DNA of 64,000 nt from an uncultured Paludibacter sp. (GCA_937897985.1 CALCBD010000010.1:1-64000), one strand, 5' to 3'; positions 35,916 to 44,832 are shown, counted from the first letter of the stretch. Numbers and translations are program-made. The notes: generated by a model from the letters alone, not told the origin.

Positions 35916-36422
35916 ATGAAAGCAAAAGTAAGTATAATAATGGGCAGCACATCGGATTTGCCTGTTATGGAAAAAGCAGCTGCATTGCTGAACGATTTTG
36001 AAATACCGTTCGAAATCAATGCATTGTCGGCTCATCGTACTCCTGAAGAAGTTGAATTGTTTGCATCAAATGCGGGAAAAAACGGAATTGAAGTGATTAT
36101 CGCTGCTGCCGGAATGGCGGCACATCTGCCGGGTGTGATTGCATCAATGACTACCCTGCCGGTGATTGGAGTTCCGATCAATTCCGGTCTCGACGGGATG
36201 GATGCTCTGCTTTCGATTGTTCAGATGCCTCCGGGAATTCCTGTGGCAACCGTCGGAATTAATGCTGCTCAAAATGCAGCAATTCTTGCAGTGCAAATGT
36301 TATCACTCAATGACGTCGCACTTCAATCAAAACTGATGGAATACAAGAAGGAACTTAAAACAAAAATTGTGGAAGCTAATAAAAAGCTTTCGGAAATCAG
36401 TTATAAATTTAAAACGAATTAG
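35916..36422 (+). CDS. purE: N5-carboxyaminoimidazole ribonucleotide mutase
   Basis: The 168-residue protein carries the PurE class I signature: GSTSDLPVM near the start, the catalytic SAHRTPE, and AAGMAAHLPGV. It rearranges N5-CAIR to CAIR in purine synthesis. It lies between gcvH and pgk on the same strand. Confidence 0.96.
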   Translation: MKAKVSIIMGSTSDLPVMEKAAALLNDFEIPFEINALSAHRTPEEVELFASNAGKNGIEVIIAAAGMAAHLPGVIASMTTLPVIGVPINSGLDGMDALLSIVQMPPGIPVATVGINAAQNAAILAVQMLSLNDVALQSKLMEYKKELKTKIVEANKKLSEISYKFKTN

Positions 36423-36511
36423 AATAATTGTATTTTATTTATTTACAGTGTTTTAAGTTTGTTTTATGAAAAACTATTCACAAAAAAAATAATTATCAAA
36501 TATTTAATAAT

Positions 36512-37771
36512 ATGCAAACCATTAACAATTTTAATTTTGCCGGCAAAAAAGCCTTTGTTCGTGTCGATTTCAATGTACCGTTGAACGAAAATTTTGAAAT
36601 TACCGATGACAACAGAATCCGTGCCGCCTTGCCAACTCTGAAAAAGATACTGGCCGATGGTGGTAGCCTTATCATTGCATCCCACATGGGTCGTCCCAAG
36701 AAGAACCCAGATGCAAAGTACTCACTTAAAGCAATTCTGGCTCACGTATCTCAGCTTTTGGGTGTTGATGTTAAATTTGCACCCGATTGTATGGGTGAAG
36801 AGGCTGCTCAAATGGCAGCGGCGCTGAAACCGGGTGAAGCACTGTTACTCGAAAATCTCCGTTTCTATGCCGAAGAAGAAGGTAAACCACGTGGAGAATT
36901 TGCAAATGATGCTGAAAAAGACGCTGCCAAAAAAGTGGTAAAGGAAAGCCAGAAAAAATTCACAGCAACTCTGGCTTCTTATGCCGATTGTTATGTGAAC
37001 GATGCTTTTGGTACTGCTCACAGAGCCCATGCTTCGACAGCTCTTATCGCCAGATATTTTGATGAAAATAACAAAATGTTCGGTTTCCTGATGGAAAAGG
37101 AAGTGTTGGCAGTTGAAAAAATTATGACTGATACGGCACGTCCGTTTACAGCTATTATGGGTGGATCGAAAGTTTCTTCCAAAATAGAAATTATTGAAAA
37201 TCTCCTGACAAAAGTCGATAATCTGATCATCGCCGGTGGAATGACTTATACTTTCACCAAAGCTTTAGGTGGAAAAATCGGAAACTCGATTTGCGAAGAT
37301 GATAAACTTGATCTCGCCCTCGAATTATTAGCCAAAGCCAAAGCCAATAATGTAAATATGGTATTGGCTACCGATGCTAAAATTGCAGATGCTTTCAGTA
37401 ATGATGCCAATACACAATTTGTACCTGTAGGTCAGATTCCTGACGGTTGGGAAGGATTGGATATCGGCCCTGATACAGAAAAACTTTTCGGTGAAGTTAT
37501 CAAATCATCCAGGACTATTCTTTGGAATGGACCGACAGGTGTTTTTGAATTTGATAACTTTACTCATGGCTCTTTATCAGTAGGCGAAGCTATCGTGGAA
37601 GCAACGAAAAATGGTGCGTTTTCACTTGTAGGTGGAGGCGACTCGGTTGCTTGTGTGAATAAATTCGGATTAGCCGACGGTGTTTCGTATGTATCGACCG
37701 GCGGTGGTGCATTGCTCGAAGCCATTGAAGGTCGCGTGTTACCAGGCATCGAAGCAATCAGAGGGTATTGA
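36512..37771 (+). CDS. pgk: Phosphoglycerate kinase
   Basis: The 419-residue protein matches Pgk throughout: KKAFVRVDFNVPL at the N-terminus, ASHMGRPK, LLENLRFY, NDAFGTAHRAHAS, and the C-terminal GGGDSVACVNKFG with STGGGALLE. It interconverts 1,3-bisphosphoglycerate and 3-phosphoglycerate with ADP/ATP. It is followed by a strong terminator. Confidence 0.97.
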   Translation: MQTINNFNFAGKKAFVRVDFNVPLNENFEITDDNRIRAALPTLKKILADGGSLIIASHMGRPKKNPDAKYSLKAILAHVSQLLGVDVKFAPDCMGEEAAQMAAALKPGEALLLENLRFYAEEEGKPRGEFANDAEKDAAKKVVKESQKKFTATLASYADCYVNDAFGTAHRAHASTALIARYFDENNKMFGFLMEKEVLAVEKIMTDTARPFTAIMGGSKVSSKIEIIENLLTKVDNLIIAGGMTYTFTKALGGKIGNSICEDDKLDLALELLAKAKANNVNMVLATDAKIADAFSNDANTQFVPVGQIPDGWEGLDIGPDTEKLFGEVIKSSRTILWNGPTGVFEFDNFTHGSLSVGEAIVEATKNGAFSLVGGGDSVACVNKFGLADGVSYVSTGGGALLEAIEGRVLPGIEAIRGY

Positions 37772-37799
37772 TTTATCAATTGAAATCACTCAAAAAAAG

Positions 37800-37831
37800 A
37801 TGCTCATCATTGATTTGATGAGCATTTTTTT
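37800..37831 (+). terminator. Intrinsic terminator of pgk
   Basis: A 10-bp stem, ATGCTCATCA at 37800-37809 with TGATGAGCAT at 37816-37825, is followed by seven T residues. Confidence 0.92.
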
Positions 37832-38257
37832 ATTTTTTTGAGTTTTGAAAGTCAGATAATAATGCCCTGAAAAAAGTTAATATAAATTAATAAAAGAAGA
37901 TTGATACTTAAATAAATTAAATTATTAACTGTCTTGTTAACAATTAAGAAGGATTATTTATTTGGTTTTTAGATATATAGCTGTAAAAATTATTACAACA
38001 GTAATGAAAACTATTTGCTCCTGGGAAAATGATGTCCAATTTGTATTTTATAACTGATTGGTAATGTGATTTTTAAGTAAACCGAAACAAAGGTTATTTT
38101 TTTTGATAATATTTCAAAATTATTAAAACAGGAAGCTGTCATATTTATAACATTTACTTCAACAAAATACGACCAATAAACTATTACAAGCGCTAATAAA
38201 GGAAATATTATTTTTGAATCGTGAAATTCAATTTTAGTTCTATAAAAATTCAGAAAC
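37832..38257. other. AT-rich intergenic stretch
   Basis: About 425 bases separate the pgk terminator from the next gene. An 82-codon minus-strand frame (38011-38259) has no recognisable family, hydrophobicity or conserved start context, and I treat it as chance. No promoter was recognised with confidence. Confidence 0.4.
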
Positions 38258-38953
38258 ATGAAATTCAGGTCAACATTTACGTTATCAGTTTTATTGGTTT
38301 TTTATTTTATTTCTGCCAGTGCACAGGAAGTTAAAATCAATAACAATTTTGTGATTGAATCCGATGGAACACAGAGGTTGGATGGTACTGCGACAGTATA
38401 TGACGATTTAATGGTATATCCTGATGCTACCACCAAAGGCCAATCAAATGCGCCGGTTTGGACAAAATTTACTGCAAACGGCGGTTCTCAGGGAGTGTTT
38501 TTGTGGGGTTTTGATCCCCTGACCGAACAGGAACTGTATTTTACAGTTCAGATACCTCATAAATATAAGTTGGGAACTCCGTTATATCCGCATGTTCACT
38601 GGACTACTTTAACAGGAATTCCGAATGGTTCGAATGTGGTTTGGGGCCTGGAATATAATATCATCAAGATTGGTGAGGTTTTTAGTTCGACTACAACTAT
38701 AATTAACACAAATTCAATCATTACTCCAATTGGTACTCCATCAAGTGTAAGGCAGCATTTAATCAGTGCTTTCCCTGAAATCGGCGCAGGAACTGCACCA
38801 AATGACGTAAATATCAGCTCAGTTATCATGTGCAGGTTATACCGTATTGCTGCTGATTCAAGAGATACATTTGCGAATCCCGTGTTTTTATTGGGATTTG
38901 ATTTTCATTATGAGATTGATACTGAGGGAAGCAGAACTCAATACGTTAAATAG
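38258..38953 (+). CDS. Secreted protein resembling a phage virion-associated protein
   Basis: The 231-residue protein has a signal peptide (about residues 1-22, ending in ASAQ). The mature part closely follows a family I know from phage structural gene regions. Its markers are YDDLMVYP near residue 46, a G.FLWGFDP..EQELYFTVQIPHKYK.GT block, LYPHVHW near 112, CRLYRIAADS and DFHYEIDTEGSRTQYVK at the end. Such proteins are beta-rich and occur among phage tail or head-decoration proteins. The added signal peptide shows that this copy has been adopted for export. The next gene (a T9SS protein) starts 44 bases later, suggesting a two-gene unit. Function is unknown. Confidence 0.75.
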   Translation: MKFRSTFTLSVLLVFYFISASAQEVKINNNFVIESDGTQRLDGTATVYDDLMVYPDATTKGQSNAPVWTKFTANGGSQGVFLWGFDPLTEQELYFTVQIPHKYKLGTPLYPHVHWTTLTGIPNGSNVVWGLEYNIIKIGEVFSSTTTIINTNSIITPIGTPSSVRQHLISAFPEIGAGTAPNDVNISSVIMCRLYRIAADSRDTFANPVFLLGFDFHYEIDTEGSRTQYVK

Positions 38954-38997
38954 TTGCGTTGAAACATGAACTTAATTTATTAAAATCCTGTATTAAA

Positions 38998-40800
38998 ATG
39001 AATTTAACGAAATACATTGTTTTACTGTTACCGGTTTTATTTCCGGTATCGCTATTTGCTCAGGGCGTTGAAATTACGGCCGGTGCAAATATCACAGTAT
39101 CCGGTGCGTCTTCAATTCAGATAGTCAATGGTGATTTTATTAACAACGGTTCGTACATAAAGGGAAATGAAACACTGACTATGTCGGGCAGCACAGCCAA
39201 GCAAATAAGCGGAAATAATAATACAGATATCTACGAACTGATAGTTTCGAATACAGGTGGAATAACTACAAATTTTGATCAATTGTCCTGTAATAATTTG
39301 AGTATCGTAAATGGAAGTAAATTTACCATTCCCGCCCAAAAATCAGTTCAGGTCAGTACATTATTAACAAATAATGCAGGAACAGATGGATTGGTCATTA
39401 AATCGGATATCAATCTGACGAATGGAAGCCTTATTTTTAATAATCCGGTTGATGCACCGGTGCAAGCCACTGTCGAAATGTATAGTAAGGCTGCCGCTGT
39501 AAATACAAATCCTTACTCCGATTATAAATGGCAGTTTTTTGGAATTCCGCTTCGTAATCTGGTCTCAGCATCACCTACATTTAACGGATCGTATGTTCGC
39601 AAGCACTTCGAAAGTGCAATGGATAATTCCGGAAGTTGGATTGCGCTCAATAATAATTCGTCACTTTCACCTGTGGATGGTTATGAAATTACGCAGGTTA
39701 CAGCAAAAACTATTTATTTTAAGGGTGAACTGCTAAATTCAAATCAGTCAAAAACTATTAGTTACACTTCAGGTGCAATTTATAGTGGAAATCATATTTT
39801 GAGTAATCCTTATACTGCAGCAATCGATATCCGTAAAATGACTTTCGGAGCAAATATGGAAAATGCTGTTTATCTCTATAATACCGGTTCACATGCCGAT
39901 TGGGTGGCTAATGGCACTGCTACGAACGGAAATAATCCGGGTCAATATTCCGCTTCGACTCCCAACACGGCCGGAACCAGCATTGAAGGATATTCTATAC
40001 CACTCCAAATCCCTTCAATGCAGGGATTTATGGTAAAAAATACAGCTGAAACCACTTTTACTCTTGATTATAATTCATTAAAAATGAATAACCTTACACC
40101 ACAAAGGGTGAATAATTCAGGTCAGACTGAAAATCAGAAAATATTTTCTCTTATTGAAGTTAAAGCTTCAAAATATACCGATCAGCTCTGGTTGTTTCAC
40201 AACGATGCCTGCAGTCGTAATTTTGACAATGGATGGGATGCCCGAAAAAACATGAGCTCAGGTGCATTTCCACAAATTTTTGCCATCGAAAAGGATGGTG
40301 ATTATCAGATTGATGTTGTGGATAATTATGATCAGACAATACTCGGATTTCGTAACGGAGATGATGAAAAATATACATTAAAATTTGTACATCAAAATCT
40401 TGATAAAACTTCTGAAAAACTGTATTTGTTTGATTTGGTGAATAATACAGTGACTGATATAACTACAAGCGGAACTGAATATGTTTTTGATGCCAATCCG
40501 ACTGCTGAACCAACCAAAAGATTTAAAATATTGACTCAAAATGAAATGACCGATCAGCTGAACAGCAATTCCACTGAAAAAATTAAAGTTTATTTTGCGG
40601 ATAATACGTTATTTATTGATAATATGAACGGCTTAAGCGGTCAGTACCGCATTTGTAATCTTTCAGGGAACTTATTGTTTAAAAATGAATTTGAAGCCTT
40701 CAAAATTACAAAGCATCAGGTCAGTCTGCCGACAGGAATTTATCTGATTTCAGTTGAAAATGAATCAGTTAATACAACCACCAAAATTATAGTGGAATAA
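38998..40800 (+). CDS. T9SS type A sorting domain protein
   Basis: I take the start at 38998, where a signal peptide begins (MNLTKYIVLLLPVLFPVSLFAQ). The in-frame ATG at 38959 would place 13 residues before it. The mature protein of about 580 residues is rich in Asn, Thr, Ser and Gly and mostly beta-structured. An early stretch resembles filamentous repeat units (IQIVNGDFINNGSY and TMSGSTAKQISGN). The last 75 residues form a T9SS type A sorting domain (IKVYFADNTLFIDNMNG...LPTGIYLISVENE). It should be secreted and attached at the surface. No enzymatic motif was found. Confidence 0.88.
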   Translation: MNLTKYIVLLLPVLFPVSLFAQGVEITAGANITVSGASSIQIVNGDFINNGSYIKGNETLTMSGSTAKQISGNNNTDIYELIVSNTGGITTNFDQLSCNNLSIVNGSKFTIPAQKSVQVSTLLTNNAGTDGLVIKSDINLTNGSLIFNNPVDAPVQATVEMYSKAAAVNTNPYSDYKWQFFGIPLRNLVSASPTFNGSYVRKHFESAMDNSGSWIALNNNSSLSPVDGYEITQVTAKTIYFKGELLNSNQSKTISYTSGAIYSGNHILSNPYTAAIDIRKMTFGANMENAVYLYNTGSHADWVANGTATNGNNPGQYSASTPNTAGTSIEGYSIPLQIPSMQGFMVKNTAETTFTLDYNSLKMNNLTPQRVNNSGQTENQKIFSLIEVKASKYTDQLWLFHNDACSRNFDNGWDARKNMSSGAFPQIFAIEKDGDYQIDVVDNYDQTILGFRNGDDEKYTLKFVHQNLDKTSEKLYLFDLVNNTVTDITTSGTEYVFDANPTAEPTKRFKILTQNEMTDQLNSNSTEKIKVYFADNTLFIDNMNGLSGQYRICNLSGNLLFKNEFEAFKITKHQVSLPTGIYLISVENESVNTTTKIIVE

Positions 40801-40841
40801 ATCATATAAAAATAGAATTTTTTAAGGTATAAAAATCAATT

Positions 40842-40880
40842 ACAGCCGAAAGAAAATTATTTTTTTTCGGCTGTTTTTTT
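40842..40880 (+). terminator. Terminator of the T9SS gene
   Basis: ACAGCCGAAA at 40842-40851 pairs with TTTCGGCTGT at 40865-40874 and is followed by T residues. Confidence 0.88.
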
Positions 40881-40882
40881 AG

Positions 40883-40890
40883 TACTTTTG
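40883..40890 (+). promoter_or_regulatory. Candidate -7 promoter box of the AmgK-RapZ gene
   Basis: TACTTTTG matches TAnnTTTG and starts just after the terminator U-run. The start codon follows 32 bases downstream. The -33 box is not clear. Confidence 0.5.
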
Positions 40891-40922
40891 TATTTCAACT
40901 CAGCACGAAAAAATCAGAAAAC

Positions 40923-42353
40923 ATGAATGAATTAGAAAACCTGTTCAGGCAATTTACCGGGGAAAAAATACTTTCAAAACAAGAGTTATCTGCTTCCGGT
41001 TCCAATCGCCGCTATTTTCGGTTCGAAAGTAAAAACAATTCTATTATTGGAGTGGAAGGCACATCAATTGAGGAAAATAAAGCTTTCATCAGTATGGCTG
41101 AACATTTTTATAAGCAGCATTTACCCGTACCTCAGTTTTATGCCCAAACCGATGACAGCAGGTTTTATATCCAGGAAGATCTGGGCGACACTTTGCTGTT
41201 CGATTATATTGCAGGCGGAAGAAAGACCGGTGTTTTTGATGAACCGGAAAAAGAAATGTTGCGTAAAACCATGCGTAAATTGCCTGCTATTCAGGTGTTG
41301 GGAGCGCAGGGTTTTGATTTCTCGGTTTGTTATCCGCAACCTGAATTTAACGAGCGGTCCATCTTTTGGGATTTGAATTATTTTAAATACAGCTTTCTGA
41401 AAGCCACCGGTCTCGATTTTCAGGAAAACCGTCTTGAAGATGAATTCAATAAATTTGCTGGGATTTTATTACAGTCACCCACCAACACTTTTATGTATCG
41501 CGATTTTCAGAGCCGTAACGTGATGATTAAAAACGATGAGCCTTATTTTATTGATTTTCAGGGTGGCCGGAAAGGGCCTTTATATTATGATGTAGCTTCA
41601 TTTTTGTGGCAGGCCAAGGCTCAGTACAATGAAAGTCTGCGCGAAGAGTTACTGCAAACGTATCTGGATGCTTTGAAGGAATTAATGCCTGTCGATGAAA
41701 ATGATTTCCGCGTAAGGCTTAAACACTTTGTATTATTCAGAACATTGCAGGTGCTTGGAGCATACGGTTTTCGCGGATATTTTGAGAAAAAACCACATTT
41801 CCTTCAAAGTATCCCGTTTGCTCTTGAAAATTTACGTTCGATACTTCGTAACCAGTTTTCGGAATATCCTTATCTGTTGGAAATATTAAAGAAAATGACA
41901 GAATTGAAACAATTCCGTGAAGTTTCGGTAAGAAAACCATTAGTTGTGAAATTGTACAGTTTTTCTTATAAAAAAGGAATCCCTCAGGATGATTCAGGAA
42001 ATGGCGGTGGCTTTGTATTCGATTGCCGTGCTGTAAATAATCCGGGTAAATATGAACGTTATGCTCATTATACCGGTCTCGACGAGCCTGTTATTCAGTT
42101 TCTTGAAGAAGATGGCGAAATTATTTCCTTCCTCGAAAATGCATATAATCTGGTCGATGCCTCTGTCAAACGTTACAAAGAAAGAGGTTTCACCAATTTA
42201 ATGATAAGCTTCGGTTGCACCGGTGGTCAGCACAGGTCGGTATATTCGGCACAAAAAATGGCCGAGCATATCAGTAATGAATTTGGAGTGGAAGTGCAAC
42301 TGATTCACAGAGAGCAAAATATCGAACAGATTTTTCCCTTGAAAGCCGAATAA
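40923..42353 (+). CDS. Amino-sugar kinase (AmgK-like) fused to a RapZ C-terminal domain
   Basis: The 476-residue protein joins two modules. Residues 1 to about 330 are an APH/choline-kinase-fold phosphotransferase, with the catalytic loop YRDFQSRN (Asp194) and the metal-binding Asp211 in IDFQGG, as in AmgK, which phosphorylates MurNAc or GlcNAc at the anomeric carbon. Residues from about 340 to the end match the RapZ C-terminal domain (SFSYKKGIP, DCRAV.NPG, TGLDEPVI, and GCTGGQHRS with Cys432), which in E. coli RapZ senses glucosamine-6-phosphate. The next gene, a MurU-like uridylyltransferase, starts 12 bases later. The pair fits cell-wall sugar recycling. The substrate is inferred from context, not shown by a motif. 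Confidence 0.85.
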   Translation: MNELENLFRQFTGEKILSKQELSASGSNRRYFRFESKNNSIIGVEGTSIEENKAFISMAEHFYKQHLPVPQFYAQTDDSRFYIQEDLGDTLLFDYIAGGRKTGVFDEPEKEMLRKTMRKLPAIQVLGAQGFDFSVCYPQPEFNERSIFWDLNYFKYSFLKATGLDFQENRLEDEFNKFAGILLQSPTNTFMYRDFQSRNVMIKNDEPYFIDFQGGRKGPLYYDVASFLWQAKAQYNESLREELLQTYLDALKELMPVDENDFRVRLKHFVLFRTLQVLGAYGFRGYFEKKPHFLQSIPFALENLRSILRNQFSEYPYLLEILKKMTELKQFREVSVRKPLVVKLYSFSYKKGIPQDDSGNGGGFVFDCRAVNNPGKYERYAHYTGLDEPVIQFLEEDGEIISFLENAYNLVDASVKRYKERGFTNLMISFGCTGGQHRSVYSAQKMAEHISNEFGVEVQLIHREQNIEQIFPLKAE

Positions 42354-42365
42354 TCCCGAATCAAA

Positions 42366-43091
42366 ATGAAAGCAATGATTTTTGCTGCCGGACTCGGCAC
42401 AAGGCTGAAGCCGCTTACCGACACAATGCCAAAAGCACTGGTCGAAATCGGCGGTAAACCGCTTCTTGAACATGTAATTCTAAAACTTATTTCTTCGGGT
42501 TTCGACGAAATAATGATTAATGTACATCATTTTCCTGAGCAAATAACCGCTTTTCTGAAATCAAGGAAAAACTTTGGTATACGTATCGAAGTTTCGGACG
42601 AAAGCGCAGAATTGCTTGATACAGGTGGTGGAATACGAAAAGCGCAATGGTTTTTTGATGATGGAAAACCTTTTTTAGTTCACAATGTGGATATATTATC
42701 AAATCTCGATTTATCGGCATTATATCACAAACATATAGAAAATAATCATTTAGCTACTCTGGTTGTTAGCCGGAGAACTACATTTCGTTATTTGCTCTTT
42801 AATCGGGATTTACTCCTTGAGGGCTGGATCAATGAAAAAACCGGTGAAAAAAGACCACCGGATTTATTTATATCATCAAGTTCAGAAAAATTAGCTTTTT
42901 CAGGAATTCAGATACTTAATCCACAGATTTTTAAATTAATGGAAGCTCATCCAAACAAATTTTCGGTAATCGATTTTTATCTGCAACATCTTGGTTTGAA
43001 ATCATTTTACGGGTATATCCCCGATAATTATAAAATGATAGATGTGGGTAAACTCAATTCGATAGAGGAAGCCGGGAATTTTATTTTCTGA
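42366..43091 (+). CDS. MurU-like sugar-1-phosphate nucleotidyltransferase
   Basis: The 241-residue protein has the NTP-transferase start MKAMIFAAGLGTRLKPLT with the downstream PKALVEIGGKP and VHNVDIL (Asp ligand for Mg). The family couples a sugar 1-phosphate to UTP or another NTP. Immediately following an AmgK-like kinase, it most likely makes UDP-MurNAc from MurNAc-1-phosphate, as MurU does in the Pseudomonas recycling route. The MupP phosphatase of that route is not adjacent. Confidence 0.87.
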   Translation: MKAMIFAAGLGTRLKPLTDTMPKALVEIGGKPLLEHVILKLISSGFDEIMINVHHFPEQITAFLKSRKNFGIRIEVSDESAELLDTGGGIRKAQWFFDDGKPFLVHNVDILSNLDLSALYHKHIENNHLATLVVSRRTTFRYLLFNRDLLLEGWINEKTGEKRPPDLFISSSSEKLAFSGIQILNPQIFKLMEAHPNKFSVIDFYLQHLGLKSFYGYIPDNYKMIDVGKLNSIEEAGNFIF

Positions 43092-43221
43092 ATCAGCCGG
43101 AATTCTCCGAATCCACAAATATCATAATAAACGGTCAGAGTATTTTCATTAATTCAGGCTTTCAAAAGGAAGTTTTTCTGATGACAGATCAAATCTGAAA
43201 AAGCGGATATGAATCGACAGC

Positions 43222-43270
43222 AAACAAAAAACGGGAGTATAAAATAGAATTATACTCCCGTCGTTTGTTT
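43222..43270. terminator. Bidirectional terminator after the MurU-like gene
   Basis: ACGGGAGTAT at 43231-43240 pairs with ATACTCCCGT ending at 43261, flanked by A-rich and T-rich runs. It can serve the plus-strand murU-like transcript and the minus-strand gene that ends at 43282. Confidence 0.85.
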
Positions 43271-43281
43271 TAAACAGCTGT

Positions 43282-43644
43282 TTATTTCTCAGCATAAAAT
43301 TCGTAATTCTGAACATTTACCGAAAGATTGATAGCAACTAAATATTTTTTATATTGCTCCTCGGTTAATATCATTTTTGCATTCCCCAGGTTGAACCACA
43401 TTGCCTTTTCGGCAGCTTCTTCATTTTCAGTACCTATTGCATTCTTCATTTTCTTTTCTGTCAATGAAAATACATACTTTAACTGATCTTCCTGTTCACT
43501 GTTTGTGTTCAGATAGCGTGATAGTGAGGCAAATGTTTTTTCGTTGTTTAATTTGTAAAATACTTTGTATTCGTTCAGTTCCAGTGCAAAACTGCTGCTT
43601 GCAGTTGCCAGCGCTAATATAGCCAACACAAAAATCTTTTTCAT
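43282..43644 (-). CDS. Small secreted protein of unknown function
   Basis: The 120-residue protein has a signal peptide (about 1-20, LALATASSSFA) and a mostly helical mature part of about 100 residues. That part ends in the motif ILTEEQYKKYLVAINLSV, which recurs in small periplasmic Bacteroidota proteins. No enzyme motif is present. It is flanked by the terminator at 43222 and a long noncoding stretch upstream. I do not recognise its role; a helical periplasmic sensor or chaperone-like protein is one possibility. Confidence 0.75.
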   Translation of the reverse strand: MKKIFVLAILALATASSSFALELNEYKVFYKLNNEKTFASLSRYLNTNSEQEDQLKYVFSLTEKKMKNAIGTENEEAAEKAMWFNLGNAKMILTEEQYKKYLVAINLSVNVQNYEFYAEK

Positions 43645-43649
43645 AACTT

Positions 43650-43968
43650 TCTTAATTTTTAATTTAATACCTTATTATTGTTTGAAATAAAGCACAGTAT
43701 ATCAACCTGCTTTACTGATAGAGAAGTACGAATTTTATAAGCTGTATGCAATAGAGATTCATACTTTTTTTGCCTTTTGATTGCAATTCTAATGCTTTGA
43801 TATGCAACCAACATTTTCATCATTCCGACAAGAACAATTGTTAACTACTCTTTCGTTTCCTGCCCGGTTTCCATTTTTTCTTTCAAAGTTTTATCACTTC
43901 TTCTGCAGTGTTAAAACCCTTTCGGATCATTGGAAAATTAACTAATAATACAATCTTTTATATACCTG
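43650..43968. other. Upstream region of the small secreted protein gene
   Basis: About 320 bases with no gene seen. The minus-strand promoter for the small secreted protein must lie here, but no TAnnTTTG/TTTG pair with proper spacing was found. Confidence 0.35.
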
Positions 43969-44023
43969 AATAAAAAAAACAAAGAATTCCCATGTGATTT
44001 TAATTTCATGCGTATTCTTTGTT
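43969..44023 (-). terminator. Minus-strand terminator 3' of the putative small RNA
   Basis: AACAAAGAAT at 43978-43987 pairs with ATTCTTTGTT at 44014-44023, with an inner CATG/CATG pairing. On the minus strand the hairpin is followed by a run of eight T residues. It is about 275 bases beyond the stop of the HsdR-N gene and directly ends the short unit at 43970-44057. Confidence 0.8.
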
Positions 44024-44057
44024 AGATTCAATTGCCATAATAAATTATTTCATTATG
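43970..44057 (-). ncRNA. Putative small RNA
   Basis: A well-formed promoter on the minus strand (see 44064-44096) predicts a start near 44057, and the terminator at 43978-44023 ends the unit after about 85 bases. No coding frame fits. This is inference only. The unit could instead be the tail of the HsdR-N transcript with an internal promoter-like sequence. Confidence 0.35.
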
Positions 44058-44063
44058 ACGATG

Positions 44064-44096
44064 CAAAAATACATGTTTTAAAACATATAATCCAAA
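44064..44096 (-). promoter_or_regulatory. Promoter of the putative small RNA
   Basis: On the minus strand TTTG (44096-44093) and TATTTTTG (44071-44064) are 21 bases apart, a good Bacteroidota match. No open reading frame begins downstream before the terminator. Confidence 0.5.
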
Positions 44097-44298
44097 CTTT
44101 TTGAGTTAAAAATTGATTTTAAAGTACACTTTTAACTTTAACGTTTTTGGTTATTGATTGTATCTCGTTGAAAATATGATAGTTGTGTCGGGTGTAATTG
44201 ATGTTACAAAAATGTTACAAAACCGGATTTTTTTTGATTAAAGTGGAAAATTACCATAAAAGAATTGTAAAATCAATGCTTTTTTACGAAGATGATAA

Positions 44299-44781
44299 TT
44301 AAAGTGAGGAAATGAGGTGTTCAAATTCGGGAATTTCTTCCAGAAAATGATATTTTTGGTTTTCGAAATCGATGCGACAGCAAAAATGTGATATACCATT
44401 GCTGATGATAAAATATCCGACTTTCAGTTTGGAATTATACACTGCTGCCTGATCGAAGGTTTGTTGTTTAATCTCAATGTTCGGAGCTTTAAACTCAATA
44501 ATCACGATTGGGTTTGCATTACGATTGAAAACAACGGCATCGTATCTTTTTTTTAATCCGTTAATAATCAATTGTTTTTCAATTGATATGAGGGAAGCGG
44601 GATATTTTTTTTCCTGAATCAGGTACTGAATAAAATTCTGACGTACCCATTCCTCGGGTGTAAGTGAAACATATTTTTTCCGCTGCTGATCAAAAATAAA
44701 AGGTTTGTTATTCTGATTTATTATTCTGAAATTATACTCAGGAAGTCTTAAATGCCACATTTTTTTGTATTTTTGTTTCAC
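44299..44781 (-). CDS. Lone HsdR N-terminal domain / PD-(D/E)XK nuclease-like protein
   Basis: The 160-residue protein matches the N-terminal nuclease domain of type I restriction enzyme HsdR. The catalytic pattern is Asp81 in KRYDAVVF followed by Glu96 and Lys98 in IIEFKAP, with a conserved Gln in the helix after it (QQTFDQ). No helicase, methylase or specificity subunit is nearby, so it is not part of a working restriction system. It is a known stand-alone Bacteroidota family of unknown role. The start could be Met8 (44760). It is divergent from amn, with about 50 bases between start codons. Confidence 0.8.
   Translation of the reverse strand: MKQKYKKMWHLRLPEYNFRIINQNNKPFIFDQQRKKYVSLTPEEWVRQNFIQYLIQEKKYPASLISIEKQLIINGLKKRYDAVVFNRNANPIVIIEFKAPNIEIKQQTFDQAAVYNSKLKVGYFIISNGISHFCCRIDFENQKYHFLEEIPEFEHLISSL
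44768..44775 (+). promoter_or_regulatory. Candidate -7 promoter box of amn
   Basis: TATTTTTG matches TAnnTTTG and lies 57 bases before the amn start at 44833, overlapping the start region of the divergent HsdR-N gene. The -33 box is weak. Confidence 0.45.
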
Positions 44782-44832
44782 AATTTTTCGAAACGCGAAA
44801 TTACAAATTCTTGTTATATAAATTTATGCAAT

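Noticed and set aside
38011..38259. 82-codon minus-strand frame upstream of the phage-like gene
   Set aside because: AT-rich, no family, no promoter or start context.
38258..38953. Prophage remnant
   Set aside because: No integrase, capsid, terminase or lysis genes accompany the phage-like protein, and it carries a signal peptide.
44299..44781. Type I restriction-modification system
   Set aside because: Only the HsdR N-terminal nuclease domain is present; no HsdM, HsdS or helicase part lies nearby.
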